Shown one piece after another: positions 23,668 through 32,710 of a stretch of DNA of 64,000 bases. The notes under the pieces were generated by a model. That model did no database searches. It had not been told where the DNA came from and saw nothing but the letters and a program-made list of their open reading frames with translations. The first letter of the stretch is position 1, and each line of letters starts with the position of its first letter. This DNA comes from Pseudomonas sp. efr-133-TYG-5 (GTDB lineage: Bacteria > Pseudomonadota > Gammaproteobacteria > Pseudomonadales > Pseudomonadaceae). Both the position numbers and the translations under genes were made by a program. The stretch covers positions 1,178,001 through 1,242,000 of the forward strand of contig NZ_JARVSM010000001.1 in assembly GCF_030209175.1 (NCBI RefSeq), in the 5' to 3' direction.

Positions 23668-25391
23668 AGCTCAGGCCCCATGGAAAAGTGCAGCCGGATG
23701 CCGCCATCGTCGTCCAGCGCGTGGGCCAGATCGAGCCGTAGCGGCCCCACCGGCGAAACCCAGCGCACACCGATGCCGACCCCGGTCTTGAGGCTCGGCA
23801 GTTCGAGCTTGTTGAAAGAGTTGCCCTGGTCGACAAACGTCGCGATTCGCCACTTCTCGGCAATCGAATATTGATACTCGACGCTGCCGGCGATCATGTA
23901 GCGGCCACCGATGCGGTCGCCTTCGGAGTTTTCCGGGGACAGGCTCTGGTAATCGTAACCACGCACGCTCTGGTCGCCACCGGCAAAGAAGCGCAGCGAC
24001 GGCGGCACCGAGGCATAACCGTTGGTGGCACTGCCGCCGACCTGCACGCGACCGAGGAAGCGGTGCTTGTCGAACACCGTGGTCAGCCCTTTGACCAGCG
24101 CCGTGCCATACAGCAGGTTGTTGTCCGAGCCGAGGCCTTCCTTGGCGACCTTGCTTTCGAAGGTCAGGCGATAGCCGTGGTGCGGATCGATGCGGTTGTC
24201 GCTTTTCAGGTAGGAATAACTGATGCCGGGCATCAGCAAGGTACTCAGGCCGGAGTCGTCGCCGAGTTGGTATTCCTCGCGCTGCCACTTCAGCGAGATC
24301 ACCCGCTGCCAGCCGCTGGGCAACTTGCTGTGCCATTCCGGGCCGAAGGTCAGCAGTTTGCTCAGGGTGTCGGAACCGTCGATGTCTTCGTACTGATAGC
24401 CGCCGGCCCAGCGCAGTTTGTCGGTCAGCGGCGGATCGAGCGGGATGTCATAGAACAGCCCGACGTTCTGCCGGGGCGCCGACAGTTCGGCCTCCCAGCC
24501 ATAGCTGTCGCCCTGCGGATTGACCCAGTGGCGGGTCCAGTTGGCCTTGATCCGCGGGCCGACGTCGGTGGAATAGCCGAGGCCCAGGCCCATGGTGCGC
24601 GGCTTGCGCGTGTCGAGCTTGACCGCCACCGGAATCACCTCGTTCTTCGCCGCCGTCGGCGCGGCGTCGACCCGCACGCCTTCGAAATAACCGCTCGATT
24701 GCAGGGCCTGATTGAGTTCGGCGATCAGTTCCGAGTCATACGGCTCGCCAGCCTTGAACGGCACCATGCGTTGCAGCAGGTCTTCGTCGAACGGCGTGTC
24801 GCCCTCGAAACTGACTTTGCCCAGGGCATAGCGCGGACCGCTGTCGTAGATCAGTTCAATGTCGGCGACGCCGGCGCGCGGATCGACCAGCAGCTTCTGG
24901 CTGGTGAAATGACCACTGAAAAAACCGAAGCGCGAGGCCTGGTTCTGGATCAGGCGCTTGGCGTCTTCGTAGCGACCATGGTTGAGCGCCGCACCGGGCT
25001 TGAGCATGTCGCTCTTGGGCAGGCGAAAGGATTTCAGCGAGGCCGCCGGGCCGTCGACGCGCACCGTGACGTTGCGCAAGCGGATCGGCTCGCCGGGTTC
25101 GATCGTCAGCACCAGGCGCGGCTTTTCCCCGCCCTTCACTTCGCTGTCGATCTGCGGCTGGTAATAGCCCAGGGCCTGGGCGGCCTTGCGCGCCTGTTCC
25201 TCGGCGCCGCGACTGAAGCGCTGCAAGGCTTCTGCGTCACGATCGCCGAGGCTGCCGATATAGCCCTCTATATTGGCTTTGAGTTCATCGTTGGACGGTT
25301 TGATCCGCACATCCAATTCACTTTGCGCCAGCGCTGCGACGCTGGCGAACAGCATCAGCAAACCGCTGGTAAATCTTCCTGGAAACTTCAT
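23664..25391 (-). CDS. tamA: Translocation and assembly module subunit TamA (Omp85 family)
   Basis: Outer membrane protein of 575 residues. A signal peptide (MKFPGRFTSGLLMLFASVAALAQ, cleaved before SELDV) is followed by three POTRA domains (to about 260) and a 16-strand Omp85 barrel containing FFAGGDQSVRGYDY (the VRGY/F lid-lock motif) and a C-terminal strand ending GPEL. Start at the ATG at 25391 gives a clean signal peptide; a GTG 18 bases earlier is possible. First gene of the tamA-tamB operon. Confidence 0.95.
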   Translation of the reverse strand: MKFPGRFTSGLLMLFASVAALAQSELDVRIKPSNDELKANIEGYIGSLGDRDAEALQRFSRGAEEQARKAAQALGYYQPQIDSEVKGGEKPRLVLTIEPGEPIRLRNVTVRVDGPAASLKSFRLPKSDMLKPGAALNHGRYEDAKRLIQNQASRFGFFSGHFTSQKLLVDPRAGVADIELIYDSGPRYALGKVSFEGDTPFDEDLLQRMVPFKAGEPYDSELIAELNQALQSSGYFEGVRVDAAPTAAKNEVIPVAVKLDTRKPRTMGLGLGYSTDVGPRIKANWTRHWVNPQGDSYGWEAELSAPRQNVGLFYDIPLDPPLTDKLRWAGGYQYEDIDGSDTLSKLLTFGPEWHSKLPSGWQRVISLKWQREEYQLGDDSGLSTLLMPGISYSYLKSDNRIDPHHGYRLTFESKVAKEGLGSDNNLLYGTALVKGLTTVFDKHRFLGRVQVGGSATNGYASVPPSLRFFAGGDQSVRGYDYQSLSPENSEGDRIGGRYMIAGSVEYQYSIAEKWRIATFVDQGNSFNKLELPSLKTGVGIGVRWVSPVGPLRLDLAHALDDDGGIRLHFSMGPEL

Positions 25392-25456
25392 AGGCGCGGA
25401 TGCTATCACGAGCTTGGGAGCGTGATAGAGCCTGGGGTGCCGGTAAAGTTCGACCT

Positions 25457-26107
25457 CTAAGCCGTTGCTGTTTGTAACACTTGCGGATTGGCGTGGAAAA
25501 ACACGTGCTCGCGCACCGGCCCGACCGCCACCTCACCGATTTCTTCATAACCCTGGCGTTTGTAGAACTCCAGGTAACGCGGATTGCCGGTGTCGAGCAC
25601 CACGCCTTGCGAACTTTCGTCCACCGCGCACCAGTTGTGCACGGCCTGCAGCAACTGTTCGCCGAAATGCTTGCCCTGGAATTGCGGGTGAATGCCCAGC
25701 AGCGGCAGCATGTGCACCGAATCCGTCGGCACGCAGGCTTCGACCGCAGCGTGATATTCGAGATAGCGTCGGGTGCAGCGAAAACCGGTGCTCAACACCA
25801 TGCGCAGGCGCCAGGCCCAGCTCTCGGTGACGCCCAGGCGCCGTTGCGGCGGCGCGATCAGCGCGATGCCGATCAACCGGTCGTTGACCAGCAGGCCGAT
25901 GGCCGGCAGATCCTGCAGGAAGTGCTGCTTGACCAGCTCGCGCACGGTCGCGCGTACGCGCTGCTCATAGCCCGGGCGCTCGGCCTCGAACAGGTAGGCG
26001 AAGGTCGGCTCGTGTCGGTAGGCCTGGTACAACAGAGAACGGGCTTCGCGGGAATAACCGCGGTCGAGCATATGAATGTCGGCAATGGCGGTCTGGGTTT
26101 CAGGCAT
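25457..26107 (-). CDS. GNAT-family N-acetyltransferase
   Basis: Acetyltransferase-fold protein of 216 residues. The acetyl-CoA binding motif A is visible as LPLLGIHPQFQGKHFGEQLL (about 136-155), followed by VVLDTGNPRYLEFYKRQGYEEIG, the usual motif B region. Substrate unknown; the family acts on amines of small molecules or protein N-termini. GGGGAGA precedes the ATG at 26107. Divergent from xthA with 228 bases between, in which no recognisable operator was seen. Confidence 0.82.
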   Translation of the reverse strand: MPETQTAIADIHMLDRGYSREARSLLYQAYRHEPTFAYLFEAERPGYEQRVRATVRELVKQHFLQDLPAIGLLVNDRLIGIALIAPPQRRLGVTESWAWRLRMVLSTGFRCTRRYLEYHAAVEACVPTDSVHMLPLLGIHPQFQGKHFGEQLLQAVHNWCAVDESSQGVVLDTGNPRYLEFYKRQGYEEIGEVAVGPVREHVFFHANPQVLQTATA

Positions 26108-26335
26108 GACGGTGATTCTCCCCGAGGCGCGGCTCACATGACCGCGCTCTTGTTGGTACGAACCTTTCAGCGTTGGCACAGTTCCCCACAGGTATAGACC
26201 AAGCCGCGATCTTCGACCGCACGACCCTCGCCACTGGCGGCGCATCTCTGACAGCTCACAACGAATCGACTCACCCCACACTGGCCCAGATCCTACATGT
26301 CAGCTAGCATCGCCCTTTTGCCAGGACTGCCGACC

Positions 26336-27148
26336 ATGAAGATCGTTTCCTTCAACATCAACGGACTGCGCGCCCGTCCGCATCAGTTGGCGGCGCTGAT
26401 CGACAAGCATCAGCCGGACGTCATCGGCCTGCAGGAAACCAAAGTCCACGACGACCAGTTCCCGCTCGAAGAAGTGCGGGCGCTGGGTTATCACGTGTAT
26501 TTCCACGGGCAGAAAGGCCATTACGGTGTCGCCCTGCTTTCGCGACGCGAGCCGATTGCCATTCACAAAGGTTTCGCCACCGACGAAGAAGACGCCCAGC
26601 GCCGCTTCATCTGGGGCACCTTCGCCGACGCCAACGGCGTGCCGGTGACCATCATGAACGGCTATTTCCCGCAGGGCGAAAGCCGCGATCACCCGACCAA
26701 ATTCCCCGCCAAGCAGCGTTTCTACAGCGATCTGCAAGCCCTGCTGGAAAGCCAGTTCCACAATGAACAACCGCTGGTGGTGATGGGCGACGTCAATATT
26801 TCCCCGGAAGACAGCGACATCGGCATCGGCCCGGACAACATGAAGCGCTGGCTGAAAACCGGCAAATGCAGCTTCCTGCCGGAAGAGCGCGAGTGGATGG
26901 CGCGCCTGAAAAACTGGGGCCTGACCGACAGCTATCGCCACCTCAACCCAGACGTGACCGACATGTTCAGCTGGTTCGACTACCGCAGCCGCGGTTTCGA
27001 GGACGAGCCCAAGCGCGGTCTGCGGATCGACGTGATTCTCGCCTCCCATGGCCTGTTGCCACGGGTCAAGGATGCCGGCGTGGACTATGAACTGCGCGGC
27101 ATGGAAAAACCGTCCGACCATGCACCGATCTGGCTTGAATTGAGCTGA
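26336..27148 (+). CDS. xthA: Exodeoxyribonuclease III
   Basis: AP endonuclease and 3'-5' exonuclease of 270 residues in base excision repair. Complete EEP-fold signature: [14 protein letters not shown] with metal-binding Asn (7-9), GLQETKVHD (Glu about 35), [22 protein letters not shown], and the closing [16 protein letters not shown] and [11 protein letters not shown] with catalytic His. ATG at 26336 follows an AGGA at suitable distance and matches the family N-terminus. Confidence 0.96.
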   Translation: MKIVSFNINGLRARPHQLAALIDKHQPDVIGLQETKVHDDQFPLEEVRALGYHVYFHGQKGHYGVALLSRREPIAIHKGFATDEEDAQRRFIWGTFADANGVPVTIMNGYFPQGESRDHPTKFPAKQRFYSDLQALLESQFHNEQPLVVMGDVNISPEDSDIGIGPDNMKRWLKTGKCSFLPEEREWMARLKNWGLTDSYRHLNPDVTDMFSWFDYRSRGFEDEPKRGLRIDVILASHGLLPRVKDAGVDYELRGMEKPSDHAPIWLELS

Positions 27149-27232
27149 TTGCCCTGCAGGATGAAAAAGCTCGCCGCCCGCGCCTGCAGACGCACGCACT
27201 GCAGGCATTGACGCAGGCGGCGGCCTGTTCGA

Positions 27233-27264
27233 CTGTCATCTTTCGGTCATGCACCTGACTTAAT
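27233..27264 (+). promoter_or_regulatory. Pho box and -10 element
   Basis: CTGTCAT-CTTT-CGGTCAT (27233-27250) matches the PhoB direct repeat CTGTCAT-N4-CTGTCAT with one mismatch in the second arm. A -10-like CTTAAT begins at 27259, the usual distance for a promoter in which PhoB replaces the -35. Confidence 0.8.
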
Positions 27265-27301
27265 CTCCCCGGCAATCCCCTTGGCCTGATTCGGTGCCGG
27301 C

Positions 27302-28636
27302 ATGATCCTGCGTGTTCTGTGCGTTTTTCTCTCGAGTGCGTGGCTGACGGCAACCGCCGCGACCCTGCCCCTTCCTGAAAACGGCCCGGTCCTGCGCATT
27401 CAAGGCTCCAACACCATCGGCGCGGCACTCGGCCCGGCGCTGGTCGAAGGCCTGCTGCAGCAACAAGGCGTGCTGAAAATCCATCGCGAAAACCCCGACA
27501 CTGCCAACGAACAACGGCTCGTCGGCCAGACCGCCCAGGGCAAGCGCGTCGTGGTGGAAATCGCCGCCCATGGTTCGAGCACCGGTTTCACCGCGCTGAA
27601 AGCCGCCAGCGCCGATCTCGCCGCCGCGTCACGTCCGATCAAGGACAGCGAACTGCAGAGCCTGCAAGCCCGCGGCGACCTGAAGAGCCCCGCGGCCGAG
27701 CAAGTCATCGCCATCGACGGCCTGGCGATCATCCTCCATCCGGACAATCCGTTACCGCAACTGGACACCGAGCAACTGGCGCGGATCTTCAGCGGCGAGG
27801 CTAAAACCTGGGAAGAACTCGGCGGCAGCGGTGGGACTATTCATCTGTATGCGCGGGATGACCAATCCGGCACTTACGACACGTTCAAGGAACTGGTCCT
27901 CAGCCGTCGTGGGAAATCCCTGAGCAGCGCGGCGAAACGTTTCGAATCCAGCGAGCAATTGTCCGACGCGGTGAGCGCCGACCCGCAGGCCATCGGCTTC
28001 ATCGGCCTGCCCTACGTGCGCCAGGCCAGAGCCGTGGCGATTATCGACGGCCAATCCCAGGCCATGCTACCGCTCACCAGTCTGATCGCCACCGAGGACT
28101 ACCCGCTGTCCCGACGGCTGTTCTTCTATCTGCCGCCCGACAGCCAAAACCCCTGGGCCAAAGCGCTGGTCGAGTTTGCGCAAAGCCGCCAGGGCCAGGC
28201 GATTGTCGCCGCCAACGGGTTTATCGCGCAGACCGTGCAGGCCATCGCGGTAACACCGAATCCGCTGATGCCCGAGGGCTATCAATCGCTCAGCCGGCAT
28301 GCGCAACGTCTGACGGTGAACTTCCGTTTCGAGGAAGGCAGCGCCAGCCTCGACAACAAGGCCCGCCAGGACCTGGCGCGGGTATTGGACTATATGAAGC
28401 GCCACGACAAGATCGACCGCGCGGTCACCCTGGTGGGTTTCGGCGACGCCAAGGACGATCCGGCCCGGGCGGATTTACTGTCGAAGCTGCGGGCGATGGC
28501 GGTACGCCGGGAATTGGTCAAGAACGGCGTGGTATTGCGCGAGGTGCGCGGCTTTGGCGCGCTGATGCCAGTGGCGGCCAACAGCGGGGATGAAGGCCGG
28601 ATCAAGAATCGGCGGGTCGAGGTTTGGGTTTACTGA
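27302..28636 (+). CDS. Phosphate-binding (PstS-like) domain fused to an OmpA domain
   Basis: Exported protein of 444 residues with a signal peptide ending near TATA-ATL (about 20). Residues 28-300 are a PstS-type binding domain: IQGSNTIGAALGPALVEG, HGSSTGFTAL, and ARDDQSGTYDTFKELVL, the last being the usual ligand-contact segment. After a linker the C-terminal part (about 330-444) is OmpA-like, with LTVNFRFEEGSASLDNKA, and NRRVEVWVY at the end, which binds peptidoglycan in related proteins. A Pho box lies upstream, so synthesis under phosphate starvation is likely. It probably holds a phosphate-binding domain at the cell wall rather than serving an ABC importer. Confidence 0.82.
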   Translation: MILRVLCVFLSSAWLTATAATLPLPENGPVLRIQGSNTIGAALGPALVEGLLQQQGVLKIHRENPDTANEQRLVGQTAQGKRVVVEIAAHGSSTGFTALKAASADLAAASRPIKDSELQSLQARGDLKSPAAEQVIAIDGLAIILHPDNPLPQLDTEQLARIFSGEAKTWEELGGSGGTIHLYARDDQSGTYDTFKELVLSRRGKSLSSAAKRFESSEQLSDAVSADPQAIGFIGLPYVRQARAVAIIDGQSQAMLPLTSLIATEDYPLSRRLFFYLPPDSQNPWAKALVEFAQSRQGQAIVAANGFIAQTVQAIAVTPNPLMPEGYQSLSRHAQRLTVNFRFEEGSASLDNKARQDLARVLDYMKRHDKIDRAVTLVGFGDAKDDPARADLLSKLRAMAVRRELVKNGVVLREVRGFGALMPVAANSGDEGRIKNRRVEVWVY

Positions 28637-28679
28637 ATCGGGTGTCCTGATCGCTCCCACGGCGAGGCGTCAGGCGGGC

Positions 28680-28710
28680 GATCGATCCCACGCTCTGCGT
28701 GGGATCGATC
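28680..28710. repeat. Perfect GATCGATCCCACGC hairpin
   Basis: A 14-base stem GATCGATCCCACGC with loop TCT between two converging genes. A related hairpin stands at 40729, so this is a dispersed element that may terminate transcription. Confidence 0.65.
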
Positions 28711-28727
28711 CGGGGTGAGGTGCTGAA

Positions 28728-29957
28728 TCAGCGCTCGCTGCGCAGCATTTCCTTCGGCACGTACTTGCCGATCTCGAACTTGCCGATCGCCGCGCGGTGC
28801 ACTTCGTCCGGGCCATCGGCCAGGCGCAGGGTGCGTTGCATGGCATACATGTAGGCCAGCGGGAAATCGTTGGACACCCCGGCACCCCCATGCATCTGGA
28901 TCGCCCGGTCGATCACGCGCAGCGCCACATTCGGCGCAACCACCTTGATCTGCGCGATTTCGCTCTTGGCCACTTTGTTGCCCACGGTGTCCATCATGTA
29001 CGCCGCTTTCAGGGTCAGCAGGCGCGCCATGTCGATTTCCATCCGCGAGTCGGCAATCTTGTCGACGTTACCGCCCAGGCGCGCCAATGGCTTGCCGAAT
29101 GCGGTGCGGCTGACAGAACGCTTGCACATCAATTCCAGGGCGCGCTCGGCCATGCCGATCGAGCGCATGCAGTGGTGAATCCGCCCTGGGCCCAGGCGCC
29201 CCTGAGCAATTTCGAAGCCGCGTCCTTCACCGAGCAGGACGTTTTCGTACGGCACCCGCACGTTGTCGAACAGCACCTCGGCGTGACCGTGCGGCGCATC
29301 ATCGTAGCCGAACACGGGCAGCGGACGGAGGATTTTCACCCCGGGGGTGTCGACCGGCACGAGGATCATCGAGTGCTGGGCGTGGCGTGGCGCGTCGGGG
29401 TTGCTCAGGCCCATGAAGATCAGGATCTTGCAGCGCGGGTCGCAGGCGCCGGAGGTCCACCATTTCTTGCCGTTGATGACCCACTCGTCACCGTCGCGCA
29501 CGGCGCGGGCGGCCATGTTGGTCGCGTCGGACGAGGCGACGTCCGGCTCGGTCATGGCGAACGCTGAGCGGATCTCGCCACGCAGCAGCGGTTCGAGCCA
29601 GCGCTGTTTCTGTTCTTCGTTGGCGTAGCGCACCAGTACTTCCATGTTGCCGGTGTCCGGCGCCGAGCAGTTGAACGGCTCCGGCCCCAGCAGCGAACGG
29701 CCCATGATTTCCGCCAGCGGTGCGTATTCGAGGTTGGTCAGGCCGGCACCGAGTTCCGATTCCGGCAGGAACAGGTTCCACAACCCTTCGGCCTTGGCCT
29801 TGCTTTTCAGCTCTTCCATGATCGCCGTTGGCTGCCAGCGATCGCCTTCGGCGACCTGGCGCTCGAACACGGCTTCGGCCGGGTAGACGTAAGTGTCCAT
29901 GAACGCGGTCACGCGCTCACGCAGTTCCTGAACCTTGGGCGAATAAGCGAAATCCAT
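28728..29957 (-). CDS. Acyl-CoA dehydrogenase (ACAD10/11-like)
   Basis: FAD-dependent acyl-CoA dehydrogenase of 409 residues. The middle domain has [15 protein letters not shown] and [13 protein letters not shown]; the C-terminal helical domain has [19 protein letters not shown] and [11 protein letters not shown], the latter characteristic of the bacterial relatives of human ACAD11. The acyl chain length cannot be told from sequence. ATG at 29957 is preceded by AGAAGGT. Divergent from a LysR gene that probably controls it. Confidence 0.92.
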   Translation of the reverse strand: MDFAYSPKVQELRERVTAFMDTYVYPAEAVFERQVAEGDRWQPTAIMEELKSKAKAEGLWNLFLPESELGAGLTNLEYAPLAEIMGRSLLGPEPFNCSAPDTGNMEVLVRYANEEQKQRWLEPLLRGEIRSAFAMTEPDVASSDATNMAARAVRDGDEWVINGKKWWTSGACDPRCKILIFMGLSNPDAPRHAQHSMILVPVDTPGVKILRPLPVFGYDDAPHGHAEVLFDNVRVPYENVLLGEGRGFEIAQGRLGPGRIHHCMRSIGMAERALELMCKRSVSRTAFGKPLARLGGNVDKIADSRMEIDMARLLTLKAAYMMDTVGNKVAKSEIAQIKVVAPNVALRVIDRAIQMHGGAGVSNDFPLAYMYAMQRTLRLADGPDEVHRAAIGKFEIGKYVPKEMLRSER

Positions 29958-30123
29958 GAGCAATTACCTTCTGTGGCAGAGGTTGTTTAAGTCATGCAAT
30001 CGATGCTAGAACAGCGTTGATAATTTACCTAGCCTATTCTCGGCGTGTATTAACATTCATCACCGATATATGATTGGTTGATTTTCCGGGTCAGCCCCGT
30101 CCCTATAAGAAGAGAGCCGCGTA

Positions 30124-31059
30124 ATGAATCTGAGCAAGGTCGACCTCAACCTTTTCATCGTCTTCGACGCGATCTACACCGAAGCCAACCTGACCCGCGC
30201 CGGGCAGATCGTCGGCATCACGCAGCCCGCGGTATCCAATGCCCTGGCGCGGTTGCGCGAAACCTTCAACGACCCGCTGTTCGTGCGTACCGCCCAGGGT
30301 ATGGTCCCCACGCCGATGGCGCAGAACATCATCGGCCCGGTGCGCAACGCCCTGTCGTTGCTGCGCGTGTCGGTGCAGGAAAGCCGGATTTTCAACCCGT
30401 CGCAGGCGGTCAAGACCTACCGCATCAGCATGACCGACCTCACCGAAGCAGTGATCCTGCCGCCGCTGTTCCAGCGCCTGCGCCGCCTGGCGCCGACGGT
30501 AATCATCGAAAGCTTCCTGTCCAAACGCCGGGAAACCACCAAGGAACTGGCCGCCGGCCGCCTCGACTTCGCCGTCGACGCACCGCTCAATACCGACCCA
30601 CAGGTGCGCCACGTCAAACTCATGGAAGACCGCTACGTCTGCGCGATGCGCAAGGGCCATCCACTGGCGGGCAAGGAAAAATTCACCCTCGACGATTACC
30701 TGTCGCTGACCCACATCCATATTTCCAGTCGCCGCAGCGGCCTGGGCCATGTCGACCTGGCACTGGGCAAAATGGGCATTCAGCGCAAGATCGCCCTGCG
30801 CTCGCAGCATTACCTGATGGCCTCGCAGGTGTTGCAGCAGACTGACATGGTCATGACCGTGCCCGAGCGCTTCGCCCGCCGCCATGAGCTGCATGCGTTC
30901 AACCTGCCGGTCAATGATGTGCCACCGGTCGAGACGCACCTGTACTGGCACGAAAGCACCGACCAGGACCCGGCCAACCGCTGGATGCGCGAGCAGATGA
31001 TCGAGTTGTGCCAGCAGGTCACGGCGCACGAGAAGAAGCTCGACAAGCAGCAGGCGTAA
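30124..31059 (+). CDS. LysR-family transcriptional regulator
   Basis: LysR regulator of 311 residues with N-terminal winged helix (VDLNLFIVFDAIYTEANLTRAGQIVGITQPAVSNALARLR, read as the usual LTTR helix-turn-helix) and a NodD/NahR-like effector domain (FLSKRRETTKELAAGRLDFAVD). NodD-type members sense aromatic or acyl compounds. It is divergent from the acyl-CoA dehydrogenase gene, with 166 AT-richer bases between that should hold both promoters. AAGAAGAGAG precedes the start. Confidence 0.92.
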   Translation: MNLSKVDLNLFIVFDAIYTEANLTRAGQIVGITQPAVSNALARLRETFNDPLFVRTAQGMVPTPMAQNIIGPVRNALSLLRVSVQESRIFNPSQAVKTYRISMTDLTEAVILPPLFQRLRRLAPTVIIESFLSKRRETTKELAAGRLDFAVDAPLNTDPQVRHVKLMEDRYVCAMRKGHPLAGKEKFTLDDYLSLTHIHISSRRSGLGHVDLALGKMGIQRKIALRSQHYLMASQVLQQTDMVMTVPERFARRHELHAFNLPVNDVPPVETHLYWHESTDQDPANRWMREQMIELCQQVTAHEKKLDKQQA

Positions 31060-31070
31060 CCAGGCGCAAC

Positions 31071-31122
31071 GATCGCAGCCGCGCGACCGATCAACCGGCG
31101 CGAGCTGCCGCGGGCTGCGATC
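31071..31122. repeat. Hairpin repeat between the LysR gene and liuR
   Basis: GATCGCAGCC at 31071 and GGCTGCGATC ending at 31122 form the outer stem, with further GC-rich pairing inside. It probably ends the LysR transcript. Confidence 0.6.
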
Positions 31123-31132
31123 CGTTTCACCC

Positions 31133-31148
31133 TTGACGTAAACGTCAA
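31133..31148. promoter_or_regulatory. LiuR-type operator upstream of liuR
   Basis: TTGACGTAAACGTCAA is a near-perfect palindrome 43 bases before liuR. It overlaps the probable -35 (TTGACG), with TTAGCT 17 bases further. Two related boxes precede liuA. Confidence 0.8.
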
Positions 31149-31191
31149 CCTGCCATTAGCTTAGCGCCAAGACCCTTTCTCGAGCGCTTCC

Positions 31192-31593
31192 ATGAGCAGC
31201 CAGACCTACAGCATTTCCGACCTCGCCCGCGAGCTGGACATCACCACCCGGGCCATTCGCTTTTATGAAGAGCAAGGCCTGCTCAGCCCTGAGCGTCGCG
31301 GCCAGGAACGCATTTATTCGCCCCGCGACAAGGTCAGCCTGAAGCTGATCCTGCGCGGCAAGCGCATCGGTTTCTCGCTGGCCGAATGCCGCGAGCTGAT
31401 CGAACTCTACGATCCGTCCAGCGGTAACACCAAACAGCTCAACAGCATGCTGGCGAAGATCAGCGAGCGCCGCGCACAGTTGGAACAGCAACTGCTCGAC
31501 ATCGAACAGATGAAGCTCGAACTCGACACCGCCGAAGAGCGCTGTGTGCAGGCGCTGGAGCAGACGCTCAAGAGCCAGCAGCCAGCGCAGTAA
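31192..31593 (+). CDS. liuR: MerR-family regulator of leucine/isovalerate catabolism
   Basis: MerR-type regulator of 133 residues. N-terminal helix-turn-helix and wing: YSISDLARELDITTRAIRFYEEQGLLSPERR (about 6-36), then a coiled-coil dimer helix (NSMLAKISERRAQLEQQLLD). No metal-binding cysteine cluster is seen, as expected for the LiuR branch, which responds to acyl-CoA intermediates. It is followed by liuE, probably in one transcript, and the same palindrome lies before liuR and liuA. Confidence 0.92.
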   Translation: MSSQTYSISDLARELDITTRAIRFYEEQGLLSPERRGQERIYSPRDKVSLKLILRGKRIGFSLAECRELIELYDPSSGNTKQLNSMLAKISERRAQLEQQLLDIEQMKLELDTAEERCVQALEQTLKSQQPAQ

Positions 31594-31653
31594 TTGAACG
31601 CAACATCTCCCCTTCAAGGGTTCTCCTCGAATTCAGCAGAGCAGGTCAATCCC

Positions 31654-32553
31654 ATGTCCCTCCCCTCCCAAGTACGCCTGATCGAAGTCGGCCCGCGCGA
31701 TGGCCTGCAAAACGAAGCCCAGCCGATCAGCGTGGCTGACAAGGTGCAATTGGTCGACGCCTTGAGCGCCGCCGGCCTTGGCTATATCGAAGTCGGCAGT
31801 TTCGTTTCCCCGAAATGGGTGCCGCAGATGGCCGGCTCCGCTGAAGTGTTCGCGCAGATCCGGCGCCAGCCCGGCGTGACCTATGGCGCGCTGGCGCCGA
31901 ACCTGCGCGGTTTTGAAGATGCATTGGCTGCCGGCGTAAAGGAAGTCGCGGTGTTCGCCGCCGCCTCTGAAGCATTCTCGCAGCGCAATATCAATTGCTC
32001 GATCAGCGAAAGCCTGGCGCGGTTTGCGCCGATCATGGAGGCAGCGAAACAGCACGGCGTTACCGTGCGCGGTTACGTCTCCTGTGTGCTGGGCTGCCCT
32101 TATGAAGGCGAAGTCGCCCCCGAGCAAGTGGCGATGGTGGCCCGCGAGTTGTATGCGATGGGCTGCTATGAAGTTTCGCTGGGTGACACCATCGGCACCG
32201 GCACCGCAGGCGCGACCCGGCGGTTGTTCGACGTGGTGTCGGCGCAAGTGCCACGGGAAAAGCTTGCCGGGCACTTCCACGACACCTACGGCCAGGCCAT
32301 GGCCAACATCTATGCCAGCCTGCTGGAAGGCATCGCGGTGTTCGACAGCTCGATCGCCGGCCTCGGCGGCTGCCCGTACGCCAAGGGCGCCAGCGGTAAC
32401 GTCGCTACCGAAGACGTGGTGTACCTGCTCAATGGCCTCGGGATCGAGACCGGTATCGACCTCGACGCCTTGATTGCCGCCGGCCAGCAGATCAGTGCGG
32501 TACTGGGTCGCCCGACCGGTTCGCGCGTGGCCAAGGCTCGCAGCGCACAGTGA
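31654..32553 (+). CDS. liuE: Hydroxymethylglutaryl-CoA lyase
   Basis: Last enzyme of leucine breakdown: cleaves HMG-CoA to acetoacetate and acetyl-CoA. Sequence of 299 residues with the TIM-barrel DRE-type start (LIEVGPRDGLQNEAQ, about 8-22), metal ligands in GHFHDTYGQA, and the active-site cysteine loop GLGGCPYAKGASGNVATED (about 230). ATG at 31654 is chosen over an upstream extension that reaches back to the liuR stop. It lies apart from liuABCD, separated by an sRNA gene and a synthetase gene. Also called mvaB. Confidence 0.95.
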   Translation: MSLPSQVRLIEVGPRDGLQNEAQPISVADKVQLVDALSAAGLGYIEVGSFVSPKWVPQMAGSAEVFAQIRRQPGVTYGALAPNLRGFEDALAAGVKEVAVFAAASEAFSQRNINCSISESLARFAPIMEAAKQHGVTVRGYVSCVLGCPYEGEVAPEQVAMVARELYAMGCYEVSLGDTIGTGTAGATRRLFDVVSAQVPREKLAGHFHDTYGQAMANIYASLLEGIAVFDSSIAGLGGCPYAKGASGNVATEDVVYLLNGLGIETGIDLDALIAAGQQISAVLGRPTGSRVAKARSAQ

Positions 32554-32563
32554 GGGGGGACGG

Positions 32564-32604
32564 TGTTACCGCCGAGCGCGAAACGTGGGCACAAGCGAGT
32601 AACA
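32564..32604. promoter_or_regulatory. Candidate CbrB upstream activating site
   Basis: TGTTAC at 32564 and GTAACA at 32599 are inverted half-sites separated by 29 bases, located about 80 to 125 bases before the -24/-12 promoter. TGTTAC/GTAACA half-sites are recalled for CbrB; the spacing here is longer than I would expect, so this is tentative. Confidence 0.45.
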
Positions 32605-32686
32605 CGGAAACAAATTGTCTGGTTTTGCCTGAAGGAAAAATCCTTCAAAAATCTCAAGCCCTTGATTTACAAGGGTTTCAAAAAGT

Positions 32687-32701
32687 TGGCACGGCTTCTG
32701 C
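32687..32701 (+). promoter_or_regulatory. Sigma-54 promoter of crcY
   Basis: TGGCACGGCTTCTGC has GG and GC ten bases apart and matches TGGCACG-N4-TTGC with one mismatch. The RNA should start near 32711. Confidence 0.83.
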
Positions 32702-32710
32702 TATCTCTAT

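Noticed and set aside
19765..23874. Open frame of 1369 codons on the plus strand opposite tamB and part of tamA
   Set aside because: Antisense shadow of high-GC coding sequence: Gln/Arg/Val-rich low-complexity product, no domain, and TamB on the other strand is certain.
26108..26335. Sigma-54-like TTGGCACAG before xthA
   Set aside because: No GC at the -12 position and no activator gene nearby.
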